Assembly (NCBI GenBank): GCA_910585625.1 | Contig: CAJUFQ010000019.1 | Span: forward strand, 1-47,764 | Length of the DNA stretch: 47,764 bases | Origin: an uncultured Lachnospiraceae bacterium | GTDB taxonomy: Bacteria; Bacillota; Clostridia; Lachnospirales; Lachnospiraceae | Reading direction: 5' to 3' | Part shown: positions 1-7,804 of the stretch, one piece after another | How the letters are laid out: every line of letters begins with the position of its first letter | Position numbering within the stretch: position 1 is the stretch's first letter | Made by a program: the position numbers and the translations under genes | Notes under the pieces: model-generated | Told to the model about the DNA's origin: nothing | The model's database searches: none | The model's input: the letters and a program-made list of their open reading frames with translations, nothing else

Positions 1-196
1 ATTCTGTTTTAGTCATATAGTATTGCTCTCCAGAATTCGTCACGACTACCATTATTTTCAACTTACCACACAACAAAAATTCCGAATAATCTTCAATGGA
101 AAAAGCGGAATCTGTCGGATGATTATACACCAATACGCAAACTTTATCATCTTTTATTTTACAATTCGCACTCTTTATTGAACCAGAAAAACATCT
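1..196 (-). pseudogene. Fragment of a JAB/JAMM-like protein, running off the left edge
   Basis: The minus strand is open from 196 to the window edge but has no usable start: the frame begins right after a stop codon at 197-199. The translated piece contains VYNHPTDSAFSIEDY followed by KIMVVVTNSGEQYY. This resembles the His-x-His-Pro...Ser...Asp pattern and following beta-strand of JAB/JAMM-like domains found at the C-termini of phage head-morphogenesis and mobile-element proteins, although the first His of HNHP is Tyr here. A strong ribosome-binding site (276-280) and ATG (269) upstream open only a 13-codon frame ending at 228, so the gene is probably broken at its 5' end. The local sequence is much richer in A+T than the genes that follow, as expected for a remnant of transferred DNA. 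The family assignment rests on a short motif only. Confidence 0.4.
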
Positions 197-301
197 TTAT
201 TCTATAGGCTGTAAGCATATGCTATCTTTAAGTTAAGCAATCTCCTTCCCAATGGTAAATACTCTCCATAGACAACCTCCTTTCTTTGTGCTAAACTGTT
301 T

Positions 302-361
302 ACAGATGTTGTAATATAAGGATTATCGCCTTCTTCCTTGTATTACAACATCTGCAATTTT
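302..361 (+). terminator. Long hairpin followed by a T-run, ahead of the MATE gene
   Basis: A stem of about 20 bp (302-322 against 335-355, one G-T wobble, 12-base loop) is followed on the + strand by AATTTTT. No + strand gene is visible upstream within the window. It could end a transcript from the left or act as an attenuator in the leader of the MATE gene. No known aptamer was recognised in front of it. The rest of 1-426 holds only the fragment at 1-196 and a 13-codon frame at 228-269. Confidence 0.55.
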
Positions 362-426
362 TCATTCATCACAAATGAGCCAGCTGCCTGCTGCAGGAAA
401 GGATAAGGATTAGCAAGGACTAAGAT

Positions 427-1764
427 ATGAAAAAAGACATCATACAATTATCAGACCATTTCAATTACCGCCGCTTGCTGCGTTTTACCCTGCCGTCTAT
501 ACTTATGCTGGTTTTTACCTCTGTCTATACCGTGACAGACGGATTCTTTGTGTCTAATTTTGTAGGTAGGACGCCTTTTGCCGCCGTCAATTTCATCTAC
601 CCCCTTCTGATGATCTTGGGATGCGCAGGCTTCATGTTCGGGACAGGCGGCGGCGCGCTAATTGCCAAAACCATGGGCGTGGGCGACCAGAAAAAAGCAA
701 ATGGATTATTCTCGCTGATTGTTTACACTGCGTCTGCCTGCGGCATTCTGCTGGCAATATTGGGCGTCATTTTCCTGCGCCCCATCGCCATGCTGATGGG
801 CGCAGATGGGGAACTTTTAGAGAACAGCATCCTATATGGGCGGATTATTTTGCTGGCCCTGCCGTTCTATATCCTGCAGTACGAGTTCCAATGCCTGTTC
901 TCTGTTGCAGAAAAGCCGCGGCTTGGCCTCTATGTCACAGTTGCCGCAGGCCTTACCAATATGGTATTAGACGCATTGCTCGTAGCCGTTTTCCATTACG
1001 GACTTGCCGGAGCGGCAGCGGCGACGGCTATCAGCCAGTTCGTAGGCGGCATTTTCCCGCTCATCTATTTCGGGCGGGAAAATGACAGCCCGCTGCGCCT
1101 GGGAACATGCAAGCTTGACCGCTGGGCGCTGTCCAAGACATGCAGCAACGGCTCTTCCGAACTTTTAAATAACATTTCCATGTCTATCGTTTCCATGCTG
1201 TTCAATGTACAACTCATAAGATACGCGGGAGAGAACGGCATTGCCGCATACGGCGTGCTGATGTATGTCAGCATGATATTCCAAGCTATTTTCATTGGAT
1301 ACTCCGTGGGCGCCGCTCCAATTTTCAGCTACCACTACGGCGCGCAAAACAGCACGGAACTGAAAAACCTACGCCGGAAAAGTCTCTCACTCATCAGCAT
1401 ATTTTCCGTGCTGATGCTGGCAGCCGGGCAGTTGCTGGCACACCCACTATCCCATATTTTCGTGGGCTATGACGTGGAACTCATGGCAATGACAGTACAT
1501 GCCTTCACGATTTTTTCTTTTTCCTTTTTAGTGTCTGGTTTTGCCATCTTAGGCTCCTCCCTGTTCACTGCACTGGGCGATGGGCTTACTTCCGCGCTGA
1601 TTGCCCTTTTGCGCACCATGGTATTCCAATGTGCAGCCGTCCTGACCCTGCCCTTAATTTGGGGGCTGGATGGAATCTGGTACGCCGTGGTCGTAGCGGA
1701 AGTGCTGGCAACCATAGTGACGGCATTCTTCATGGTATGGAAACAGAAAAAGTACCATTACTGA
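427..1764 (+). CDS. MATE family multidrug/cation efflux transporter
   Basis: This 445-residue integral membrane protein has about twelve hydrophobic segments in two homologous halves, the normal size and layout of MATE exporters. These use Na+ or H+ gradients to expel cationic drugs or metabolites across the cytoplasmic membrane. The N-terminal region (FTLPSILMLVFTSVYTVTDG) and an early Gly-rich segment (GTGGGALIAKTMG, near residue 73) are typical of the clostridial branch. The ATG at 427 follows an AAGGA site at a suitable distance. The gene ends 2 bp before the convergent cation exchanger, leaving no room for a dedicated terminator. The substrate cannot be told from sequence. Confidence 0.9.
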   Translation: MKKDIIQLSDHFNYRRLLRFTLPSILMLVFTSVYTVTDGFFVSNFVGRTPFAAVNFIYPLLMILGCAGFMFGTGGGALIAKTMGVGDQKKANGLFSLIVYTASACGILLAILGVIFLRPIAMLMGADGELLENSILYGRIILLALPFYILQYEFQCLFSVAEKPRLGLYVTVAAGLTNMVLDALLVAVFHYGLAGAAAATAISQFVGGIFPLIYFGRENDSPLRLGTCKLDRWALSKTCSNGSSELLNNISMSIVSMLFNVQLIRYAGENGIAAYGVLMYVSMIFQAIFIGYSVGAAPIFSYHYGAQNSTELKNLRRKSLSLISIFSVLMLAAGQLLAHPLSHIFVGYDVELMAMTVHAFTIFSFSFLVSGFAILGSSLFTALGDGLTSALIALLRTMVFQCAAVLTLPLIWGLDGIWYAVVVAEVLATIVTAFFMVWKQKKYHY

Positions 1765-1766
1765 AT

Positions 1767-2744
1767 TTAACGCATGACGGCAAACACCATATCCGCTGCA
1801 TAAATCAAGACCATCCATACGCCTTCTGCGCGACGGATAGATTTCCCTTTCACCGCAAACGCATAGGTAATGATGCTGACAATGATTAAGATTATCATGT
1901 CATAGACGGAGGCAGTATTGACTGCAATAGGATGAATCGTGGATGAAATCCCCAGGATAAACAGCAGATTAAAAATGTTAGAGCCGACCACATTGCCCAC
2001 AGCAAGCCCCGTCTCCCCTTTCCTGGCCGCAACGATGGACGTGACAAGTTCCGGCAGGGAAGTACCTAAGGCAACTACCGTCAAGCCAATCAGAGTCTCC
2101 GTCATCCCCATTGTCCGGGCAATCTCCTTCGCGCTGTACACCACTGCCTGCCCCCCGGCAATAATCAGTGCCAGACCGATAAGGATGAGCAGGAGGCATT
2201 TCCAGATAGGCAAAAGTTCTCCTGCCTCCTCTTTGTCCGGGTTTTTCCTGGCATCATAAATCAGATAAGCAATGTACGCCACAAAAACAATCAGCAGCAC
2301 GGCCCCGGTTGCCCGGCTCACAGTTCCGGCGGTGTCCGCCATATTTCCTTTCAGAAAACTGCCAGTGCTGACCGCCCCAAAACTGGTCAACAGCAAGACC
2401 AGGACTGTAGTGGCGATTGATATTGGGAAATCTCTCCTAAGAATTCCATCATCCACAGGAATTGTATGAATGAAGGCACAGACGCCAAGCACACACAGCA
2501 AATTAAAAATATTAGAGCCGACCACATTGCTCAAGGCAATCTCATTGGAACCTTGCAGCGCAGCCGAGGTGCTGACCGCAAGCTCCGGCGCGCTTGTCCC
2601 CAAGGCAACAATCGTCAGCCCGACGATTACCCCCGGCACTTTAAAATTCTTAGCAAGCGCAGAACTTCCGTCCACAAACCAGTCCGCCCCTTTAATCAGG
2701 GCAATGAAACCAACTACCAGAAATAAAACATCAATCCATATCAT
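1767..2744 (-). CDS. CaCA family cation exchanger (YrbG-like), probably Mn2+/Ca2+ export
   Basis: A 325-residue membrane protein with the two inverted alpha repeats of the Ca2+/cation antiporter superfamily: GLTIVALGTSAPEL in the first half and GLTVVALGTSLPEL in the second, each followed by NVVGSNIFNLL. The acidic Glu of each GTSxPEL motif is the cation ligand in this family. The family exchanges Ca2+ or other divalent cations for Na+ or H+. The ATG at 2744 was chosen because AAAAGGAGG lies just upstream; an in-frame GTG at 2771 lies before that site. The leader carries a manganese-type riboswitch and terminator (2851-2982), so manganese efflux is the most likely role here, an inference from regulation rather than from the protein itself. 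Confidence 0.9.
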   Translation of the reverse strand: MIWIDVLFLVVGFIALIKGADWFVDGSSALAKNFKVPGVIVGLTIVALGTSAPELAVSTSAALQGSNEIALSNVVGSNIFNLLCVLGVCAFIHTIPVDDGILRRDFPISIATTVLVLLLTSFGAVSTGSFLKGNMADTAGTVSRATGAVLLIVFVAYIAYLIYDARKNPDKEEAGELLPIWKCLLLILIGLALIIAGGQAVVYSAKEIARTMGMTETLIGLTVVALGTSLPELVTSIVAARKGETGLAVGNVVGSNIFNLLFILGISSTIHPIAVNTASVYDMIILIIVSIITYAFAVKGKSIRRAEGVWMVLIYAADMVFAVMR

Positions 2745-2850
2745 TTTTCTTCCTCCTTTTGCATTTTGCACGAGCGTGCATATTGTATTTACTTTATTTA
2801 TAAGAAGAAGCTTTCACGCTTTCGCGTGACAAGTCCTTTCCTATAAGACG

Positions 2851-2897
2851 AAAAAAAGCGAGACTTCTACTGCTAATAAGCAGTAAAAGTCTCGCTT
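2851..2897 (-). terminator. Intrinsic terminator in the leader of the cation exchanger
   Basis: An 11-bp outer stem (2856-2866 with 2887-2897) plus a 7-bp inner stem (TACTGCT/AGCAGTA) with one C-A mismatch and an AATA loop is followed on the minus strand by seven T residues. It lies between the exchanger start and the aptamer and shares the segment 2880-2895 with the closing stem of that aptamer. The two folds are therefore mutually exclusive, as in a transcription-terminating riboswitch. A further small hairpin (TCACGC/GCGTGA, 2814-2829) lies between it and the ribosome-binding site. Confidence 0.8.
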
Positions 2898-2982
2898 CTT
2901 ACAACATGATCCGGGGAAACATCTTCCCGTACTGACGGAACATATCACATGGAAAGCCATGCAAGCTACTCCCTAATACTGG
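2875..2982 (-). promoter_or_regulatory. Candidate yybP-ykoY manganese riboswitch
   Basis: Read on the minus strand, the leader has the two hallmark segments of the yybP-ykoY RNA: GGGAGTAGC at its 5' side (2965-2973) and GCGAGACTTTTACTGC at its 3' side (2880-2895). The flanking CAGTA (2977-2981) can pair with TACTG (2881-2885) to make the closing P1 helix. Between them lie a GCATGG/CCATGTG hairpin arm and an arm containing CCGTCAGTACGG, as expected for the four-way junction. The class binds Mn2+ and turns on export genes. Here ligand binding would hold the P1 strand and prevent the terminator at 2851-2897. The identification is by motif only; no covariance search was possible. Confidence 0.72.
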
Positions 2983-2987
2983 AATAA

Positions 2988-3016
2988 AGTTTACCACTTT
3001 TGGGAACAGATAACAA
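2988..3016 (-). promoter_or_regulatory. Promoter for the riboswitch and cation exchanger
   Basis: On the minus strand TTGTTA (3011-3016) and TAAACT (2988-2993) are separated by 17 bp. Transcription would start near 2981, exactly where the P1 helix of the proposed riboswitch begins, which supports both assignments. Confidence 0.55.
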
Positions 3017-3031
3017 GACATATCTTTATTT

Positions 3032-3085
3032 TTTACATGGATTTTACATATAACTCCCTCTGATTTCACAAGAGCATGGTACAGT
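3032..3085 (+). promoter_or_regulatory. Pho-box-like repeats and promoter of the phosphate transporter
   Basis: TTTACA at 3032, TTTACA at 3043 and TTCACA at 3065 sit on one 11-bp register (the 3054 position is degenerate). All three fit the TT(A/C/T)A(C/T)A repeat bound by PhoP/PhoB-type regulators in Firmicutes. A -10-like TACAGT lies at 3080-3085 with no good -35 element, as expected for an activator-dependent promoter. The PhoB/PhoR-like pair at 4836-6816 is the obvious candidate regulator. Confidence 0.55.
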
Positions 3086-3116
3086 TATCCCACAATGATG
3101 AAAGCGAGGTACGAAC

Positions 3117-4802
3117 ATGGACATATTTAACGTATTCACAATGGTCGGGGGATTGGCGCTGTTCCTCTATGGAATGCATGTGTTAGGCGAAGGACTCTCC
3201 AAGCTCTCAGGCGGCAGGATGGAATCCATTCTCTCGAAAATGACGGACAGCCCCTTGAAAGGCGTATTGCTTGGCGCGGGGGCGACTGCCGTCATACAGT
3301 CTTCTTCCGCAACTACCGTGATGGTGGTAGGCTTCGTCAACTCTGGCATCATGCAGCTAAAGCAAGCCGTAGGAATCATCATGGGCGCGAACATCGGAAC
3401 CACGATTACCTCATGGATTTTAAGCCTTTCTGGTATTAAGAGCGATAACTTGCTGGTGAAGCTTCTAAAGCCCGAAGCGTTCTCTCCCATCGTGGCCTTG
3501 ATTGGCATTATCTTCCTGATGTTCTGCAAGTCCGAGCGCAAAAAGGACGTAGGCAATATCCTCCTAGGCTTCGCGGTCCTGATGTTCGGCATGGAGACCA
3601 TGAGTTCTGCCGTCGAGCCCTTGAAAGACATTCCTGAGTTCACGAATTTATTCGTGGCATTTTCAAACCCGATTTTCGGCATGATTGCCGGAACCATACT
3701 GACTGCTGTCATCCAGAGTTCCTCGGCATCAGTCGGCATCCTGCAGGCACTCTGCATCACTGGGGCCATCCCCTACTCTGCGGTGCTGCCTATCATTGCC
3801 GGACAGAATATCGGGACATGCATCACGGCGCTCCTATCGTCCATAGGCGCGAACATCAATGCCAAACGGGCGGCGTTCATCCATCTATATTTTAATGTAA
3901 TCGGTACGGCAGTCTTCATGATTGCATTTTACATCATCCATTATATCTCGCCGTTCGATTTCCTTGAACAGGCTGCCACACCGGCAGGCATTGCCGTGAC
4001 CCATTCTTTTTTCAACATATTTGCCACCATCCTCCTGCTTCCCTTTTCCTATAAGCTGGTGAAGCTGGCTACGATTTCTGTCCCGGAAAAACATATGGAC
4101 GCTGCCGAGGAACTTCCTGTCAGATTAGCAGCTCTGGCAAATATGGACAAACGTTTTTTGGACAACCCTTCCATCGCCCTCACGCAATGCAGGAAGACGA
4201 CGGGCGTTATGCTGTCCCTGGCACACGAAGCGGTAACGGGAGCCTTGTCGCTGATTACTGATTACAGTAAGAAAAAAGCTGCTAATGTAGAAGAATTAGA
4301 AAACTATGTAGATCAATATGAGACAAAAATCAATGACTATATGTTTGAAATCGACCTTGCTCCCCTGTCGATACCGGATGCCAGGGAGCTGGCTGTGATG
4401 CAGCAATGCGTGGGCAATATTGAGCGTGTCGCTGATTACGCTTTGAGCATTGTGTTAAGCGCCGGAAAAATGGAAAAGAAGAACCTGACCCTCCCGAAGG
4501 AGGCAAAAGAAGACTTATCATTATACAGCAGCATCATCTCATCCCTGGTAAAGCACACAGAAGACTACTGGGAAAATCCCCAGCCCATCATAGCAAATGA
4601 CGCCTACCAGCTGGAAAATGAGCTGAACCGCATAGAAAAACGAATCCTCAAAGACCATAAAAAACGCTTGAAAAAAGACAAAGGCAGCGTAGACATGGGA
4701 TTTATACTCTCAGACATACTCACAAGCTTAAAAAAGGTAGCGGAACACTCACTGCTCGTCATTGACGCCATGCAAGCCGCCAAGACAGAGCAGAGCGCAT
4801 GA
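3117..4802 (+). CDS. Na+/phosphate cotransporter with C-terminal PhoU domain
   Basis: A 561-residue protein of the NptA/PNaS family. The N-terminal ~320 residues are hydrophobic and carry the duplicated QSSSA motif (VIQSSSATTVM and VIQSSSASVGI), each followed by a GxNIGT segment, the signature of the two inverted Na/Pi-cotransport repeats. From about residue 350 to 545 the protein is helical and charged like PhoU, which couples phosphate transport to signalling. It imports or balances inorganic phosphate with Na+ at the cytoplasmic membrane. The ATG follows GCGAGG. It is preceded by Pho-box-like repeats and converges on a PhoB/PhoR-like system, so phosphate-responsive control is likely. Confidence 0.92.
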   Translation: MDIFNVFTMVGGLALFLYGMHVLGEGLSKLSGGRMESILSKMTDSPLKGVLLGAGATAVIQSSSATTVMVVGFVNSGIMQLKQAVGIIMGANIGTTITSWILSLSGIKSDNLLVKLLKPEAFSPIVALIGIIFLMFCKSERKKDVGNILLGFAVLMFGMETMSSAVEPLKDIPEFTNLFVAFSNPIFGMIAGTILTAVIQSSSASVGILQALCITGAIPYSAVLPIIAGQNIGTCITALLSSIGANINAKRAAFIHLYFNVIGTAVFMIAFYIIHYISPFDFLEQAATPAGIAVTHSFFNIFATILLLPFSYKLVKLATISVPEKHMDAAEELPVRLAALANMDKRFLDNPSIALTQCRKTTGVMLSLAHEAVTGALSLITDYSKKKAANVEELENYVDQYETKINDYMFEIDLAPLSIPDARELAVMQQCVGNIERVADYALSIVLSAGKMEKKNLTLPKEAKEDLSLYSSIISSLVKHTEDYWENPQPIIANDAYQLENELNRIEKRILKDHKKRLKKDKGSVDMGFILSDILTSLKKVAEHSLLVIDAMQAAKTEQSA

Positions 4803-4835
4803 CGTTCCCGCAGGCAGCCTCCAGCACTACGGCTG

Positions 4836-6149
4836 TCAGGAAGCCTGCGGAAATTCCACCCGGATGGTCGTTCCGATGCCCACATCACTGTCCAATGATA
4901 TGGACGCGCCATGGACTTCTGCAATATGCTTGACGATAGCCAGCCCAAGGCCGGTGCCACCCGTCTTTTTGGAACGGCTTTTGTCCACGCGGAAGAAACG
5001 CTCAAAGACGCGTTTCTGGTATTTCAGGGAAATGCCGATGCCGTCATCCTGGACAATCAGCCGATCTGTGACCGTCACCCAGACATGCCCGCCCTTCTTG
5101 TTATAGCGGATGGCATTGTCGCACAGATTGTAAACCAGCTCCTCCAGCAATTCTTTGTTGGCACAGACTGTCAGGGGCGTCCCTTTCAGGGAAAGCGTGA
5201 CACCGTGTTTAGCCGCTACGGGAGCCATCATATCTGCACAGCGGCGGGCAATCTCATAGACGTCTACAAGTTCAAAGGATTGCTTATAATCCATAGCGTC
5301 ATCAAGCTCCGATAACTGCAGGATGTCATTAATCAAAGCCAGGAGCCGCTGGGCGTTCCTGTGTATTTCCTCTGCAAAATGCCGCCCCTCCTTTTTCGAC
5401 GCCATCCCATTGGCAATCAGCTCCGCATAGCCGGAAATGGAGGTCAGCGGAGTTTTTAATTCATGGCTTACGTTGGCCGTAAACTCTTGACGGATCCTTG
5501 CATTGCGCAATGCCTCCCCATGCCGGACGCGAATCCGCTCCATCAGGGGCGCCAGCTCTTTGTAAGCTGTCACGCTTTCGGGATTGTCCATATCCGCCGC
5601 CATCTGCTCAATCGGCCGGACAAACGCTTTCGTGAGGTATCTTGCAATCCACACAGAAATAAAAAACGATAAGACGGCCACCAGGAAGGTCACCGGCAGC
5701 GTATCACGGTAGACATTCCAGATGCTGCCCGCTTCCTTGGCAATACGGATAACCGTCCCATCCTCAGCCTTCCTGGCATAGAAAAAAATGCTCTTTCCCA
5801 TAGTCTGGGATCTGCGGACGCCGGAACCTTCCCCCCGCTCCATGGCCTGCGAGACCTCCGGCCTGTCCTTATGGTTTTCCATAGCTTCCCCTCCAGTGTA
5901 ACTGTCATACAGCACCGAACCATCTTCCGCGATCCAGGTAATCCGCAACTCATCCTCCGGCTTTACGAACCCTTGCGCTTCCATCTGCCCGGCAAGACCC
6001 ATGTCCGCTATAATCTCCGCAAAAGAGGAAAGGTCTGCAAATACCTCCTTCTGGAAAAAACGATACGACACGACCGTAGTAAAAAACACGGTCAGTATGA
6101 TAGAGACTGCTGTCACCAGCATGAAATTAAGATTGATTTTTTTTGCCAT
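4836..6149 (-). CDS. Sensor histidine kinase, PhoR-like
   Basis: A membrane sensor kinase of about 437 residues. It has an N-terminal transmembrane helix (LVTAVSIILTVFF), an extracytoplasmic sensing region of ~120 residues, a second helix (FLVAVLSFFISVWI) and a HAMP-like linker. The HisKA domain follows with the phosphorylated His near 229 in VSHELKTPLTSISGY. The HATPase domain carries NAIRYN (N box), DDGIGI (G1) and GGTGLGLAIVKHI (G2). The start at 6149 overlaps the upstream regulator by 23 bp and has GGGG upstream; a second ATG at 6167 has no spacing from its GAGG. It is co-transcribed with the PhoB-like regulator and faces the phosphate transporter, so phosphate sensing is likely but not proven. 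Confidence 0.88.
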   Translation of the reverse strand: MAKKINLNFMLVTAVSIILTVFFTTVVSYRFFQKEVFADLSSFAEIIADMGLAGQMEAQGFVKPEDELRITWIAEDGSVLYDSYTGGEAMENHKDRPEVSQAMERGEGSGVRRSQTMGKSIFFYARKAEDGTVIRIAKEAGSIWNVYRDTLPVTFLVAVLSFFISVWIARYLTKAFVRPIEQMAADMDNPESVTAYKELAPLMERIRVRHGEALRNARIRQEFTANVSHELKTPLTSISGYAELIANGMASKKEGRHFAEEIHRNAQRLLALINDILQLSELDDAMDYKQSFELVDVYEIARRCADMMAPVAAKHGVTLSLKGTPLTVCANKELLEELVYNLCDNAIRYNKKGGHVWVTVTDRLIVQDDGIGISLKYQKRVFERFFRVDKSRSKKTGGTGLGLAIVKHIAEVHGASISLDSDVGIGTTIRVEFPQAS

Positions 6150-6816
6150 CCCACAGATACCCCACATTCCTCACAGTCTTGATATGATGCCCTGCTTCCC
6201 CAAGCTTCTTGCGCAAAGTCTTGATATGCACGTCCAGGGTACGCGACTCACCGAGAAAATCTATGCCCCAGATTTTCTCCATCAACGCGTCCCTTGTCAT
6301 GACAATCCCGGCATTTAAAAGAAGCAGGGACAGGAGTTCGAATTCCTTATATGTCAGCTCAACAGGCATGTCAGAGACCTTGCAGGAACGGTTCGTCCTG
6401 GACAGCTCAATCTCATCTGACACAAGCATGTCCGCCTCTTCATCCGGCGCGGCCCGCCGAAGGAGCGCCTTGACGCGAGAAATCAGTTCCATGACGCCAA
6501 AAGGTTTCGTGATATAGTCATCCGCCCCCATATCCAGCCCCTTCACTTTATCAATCTCAGTGGCCTTTGCTGTGACAAGGATAATCGGCAGGCTCTTTGT
6601 CTCCGGCTCTGCACGCAGCTTCCTAAGGACTGATATGCCGTCTTCGTCAGGAAGCATAATGTCCAGAAGGATCAGCGACGGACGCTTTTCCCTGACGCGC
6701 TTTCGGAAGTCGGCAGCACACTCAAACCCTTCCGTCTGGTACCCGCTGTTTTTGAGGGCAAATAATTCAATTTCCCGGATGTTAGAATCATCCTCTACGA
6801 CATAAATCGGCTGCAT
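6127..6816 (-). CDS. OmpR/PhoB-family response regulator
   Basis: A 229-residue regulator with an N-terminal receiver domain (acidic pair EDD near residues 8-10, phospho-acceptor Asp52 in LLDIMLPDEDG, conserved Lys in YITKPFG) and a C-terminal winged-helix DNA-binding domain (EFELLSLLLLNAG and SRTLDVHIKTLRKKLG). It forms a pair with the kinase that overlaps its 3' end. GAGGTG precedes the ATG. Its own promoter (6844-6872) lies just after the stop codon of the upstream kinase gene, so it can be expressed separately from the ABC module. The adjacent Na/Pi transporter with Pho-box-like repeats suggests it is the PhoB/PhoP of this genome, although other PhoB-like paralogues could exist. Confidence 0.9.
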   Translation of the reverse strand: MQPIYVVEDDSNIREIELFALKNSGYQTEGFECAADFRKRVREKRPSLILLDIMLPDEDGISVLRKLRAEPETKSLPIILVTAKATEIDKVKGLDMGADDYITKPFGVMELISRVKALLRRAAPDEEADMLVSDEIELSRTNRSCKVSDMPVELTYKEFELLSLLLLNAGIVMTRDALMEKIWGIDFLGESRTLDVHIKTLRKKLGEAGHHIKTVRNVGYLWDGKKNQS

Positions 6817-6843
6817 GTTTTCACCTCAACTGAAGTTTTCTCT

Positions 6844-6872
6844 AGCATAACTAAGAATTCCTTCTACGTCAA
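6844..6872 (-). promoter_or_regulatory. Promoter of the PhoB/PhoR-like pair
   Basis: On the minus strand TTGACG (6867-6872) and TATGCT (6844-6849) are separated by 17 bp. The start site would fall about 20 bp before the ATG at 6816. No 11-bp Pho-box repeats are visible here. Confidence 0.65.
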
Positions 6873-6875
6873 TCC

Positions 6876-7793
6876 TCATTTTCCATGTCCTGCTTCTGAT
6901 TCAGCAGCCAGAAAAGAAATGTTGACGGAAAGCCTGCCGCGCTCATACTCCGCAGAAATCGTCCCTCCCATCTGCTCTGTCAGCGTCCTGGCAATCGACA
7001 GGCCCAGCCCCGTCGAATTCCTTGCCGCTTCAACCGTGTAAAACCGGTCAAACAGCCTGCCCACTTGCACCTTATCCAGGGAAGAGGCCCTGTTAGAAAA
7101 GATTATCTCCCCGCTTTCTTTCAAAGTAACCTCCAAATCCCCATCGCTGTATTTGATGGCATTGTGTAACAGGTTGGAAATGATGCGGGCAAGGGCAGAG
7201 GCATCCAATGCGCGCACCACGCTCTCCTGCGGCATACATATTACCGGCGTAATACCGCGCTCTGCCAACGATGCATAAAAGGATGCTATGCCCTCTTCCA
7301 ATACCCGGTTCAGCACGACCTCCTCCCTGACTCCGGCACCTTTCTCTGAGGAAATAACCGAATATTGAAAGAGTTCTTCCGTCAGCACCGCCAAAATGCC
7401 TGCCCGCTCCCGAATGATTGCAAGGTACCGCCTGGCGTCCTCAGAGACTTCCTCCCCTTCCAGCAGATCCAGATACCCGCAAATCGCCGTCAGCGGCGTC
7501 CTGATATCATGAGACATATTGGTAACGGCATCTTTCAGCTCCATATCCCCCTGCTGGAAACGCTGACGCTGTGCGCGCAGTTTCCGAAGTTCCCTGTTGA
7601 TATCATCTGCCAGCCTGCGCATCTGCCTGTCACGCGTGGAAATGCCAATCAGCGTATTGCTATCCGTCATGAGCCTTTCGGCAAAGGCGCATCCGATTTC
7701 TCCCGCAGCTTTCTGCAGCATACGGATTTTTATGAGAAGAATGATGACGATTACCGCCAGGATGCCGGTAAAAGCCCATAACCATACTGCCAT
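6876..7793 (-). CDS. Sensor histidine kinase of the peptide-antibiotic-type ABC module
   Basis: A short kinase of 305 residues with a single N-terminal transmembrane helix (FTGILAVIVIILLIKI) and no recognisable extracellular domain. A coiled-coil linker leads to a HisKA domain with His95 in MSHDIRTPLTAICGYLD, then a HATPase domain with NLLHNAIKYS and STGLGLSIARTL. Kinases of this layout next to BcrA-type ABC transporters usually sense cell-envelope stress or the transporter itself instead of a ligand directly. The start at 7793 was chosen because AAAGGAG precedes it by six bases; upstream in-frame codons lie inside the permease gene. It is the last gene of the ABC-permease-kinase set. Confidence 0.88.
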   Translation of the reverse strand: MAVWLWAFTGILAVIVIILLIKIRMLQKAAGEIGCAFAERLMTDSNTLIGISTRDRQMRRLADDINRELRKLRAQRQRFQQGDMELKDAVTNMSHDIRTPLTAICGYLDLLEGEEVSEDARRYLAIIRERAGILAVLTEELFQYSVISSEKGAGVREEVVLNRVLEEGIASFYASLAERGITPVICMPQESVVRALDASALARIISNLLHNAIKYSDGDLEVTLKESGEIIFSNRASSLDKVQVGRLFDRFYTVEAARNSTGLGLSIARTLTEQMGGTISAEYERGRLSVNISFLAAESEAGHGK

Positions 7794-7804
7794 AGCAATC
7801 TCCT

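Noticed and set aside
2767..2780. Palindrome TGCACGAGCGTGCA near the cation exchanger start as an operator
   Set aside because: It lies in the leader downstream of the terminator, overlaps no promoter element, and no regulator is nearby.
3167..3769. A long minus-strand frame opposite the Na/Pi transporter
   Set aside because: It has no domain or ribosome-binding site and mirrors the codon pattern of the real gene.
4808..4850. CCGCAGGC/GCCTGCGG hairpin as a shared terminator between the Na/Pi transporter and the kinase
   Set aside because: The stem is short, lies partly in the kinase coding region, and has no T-run.
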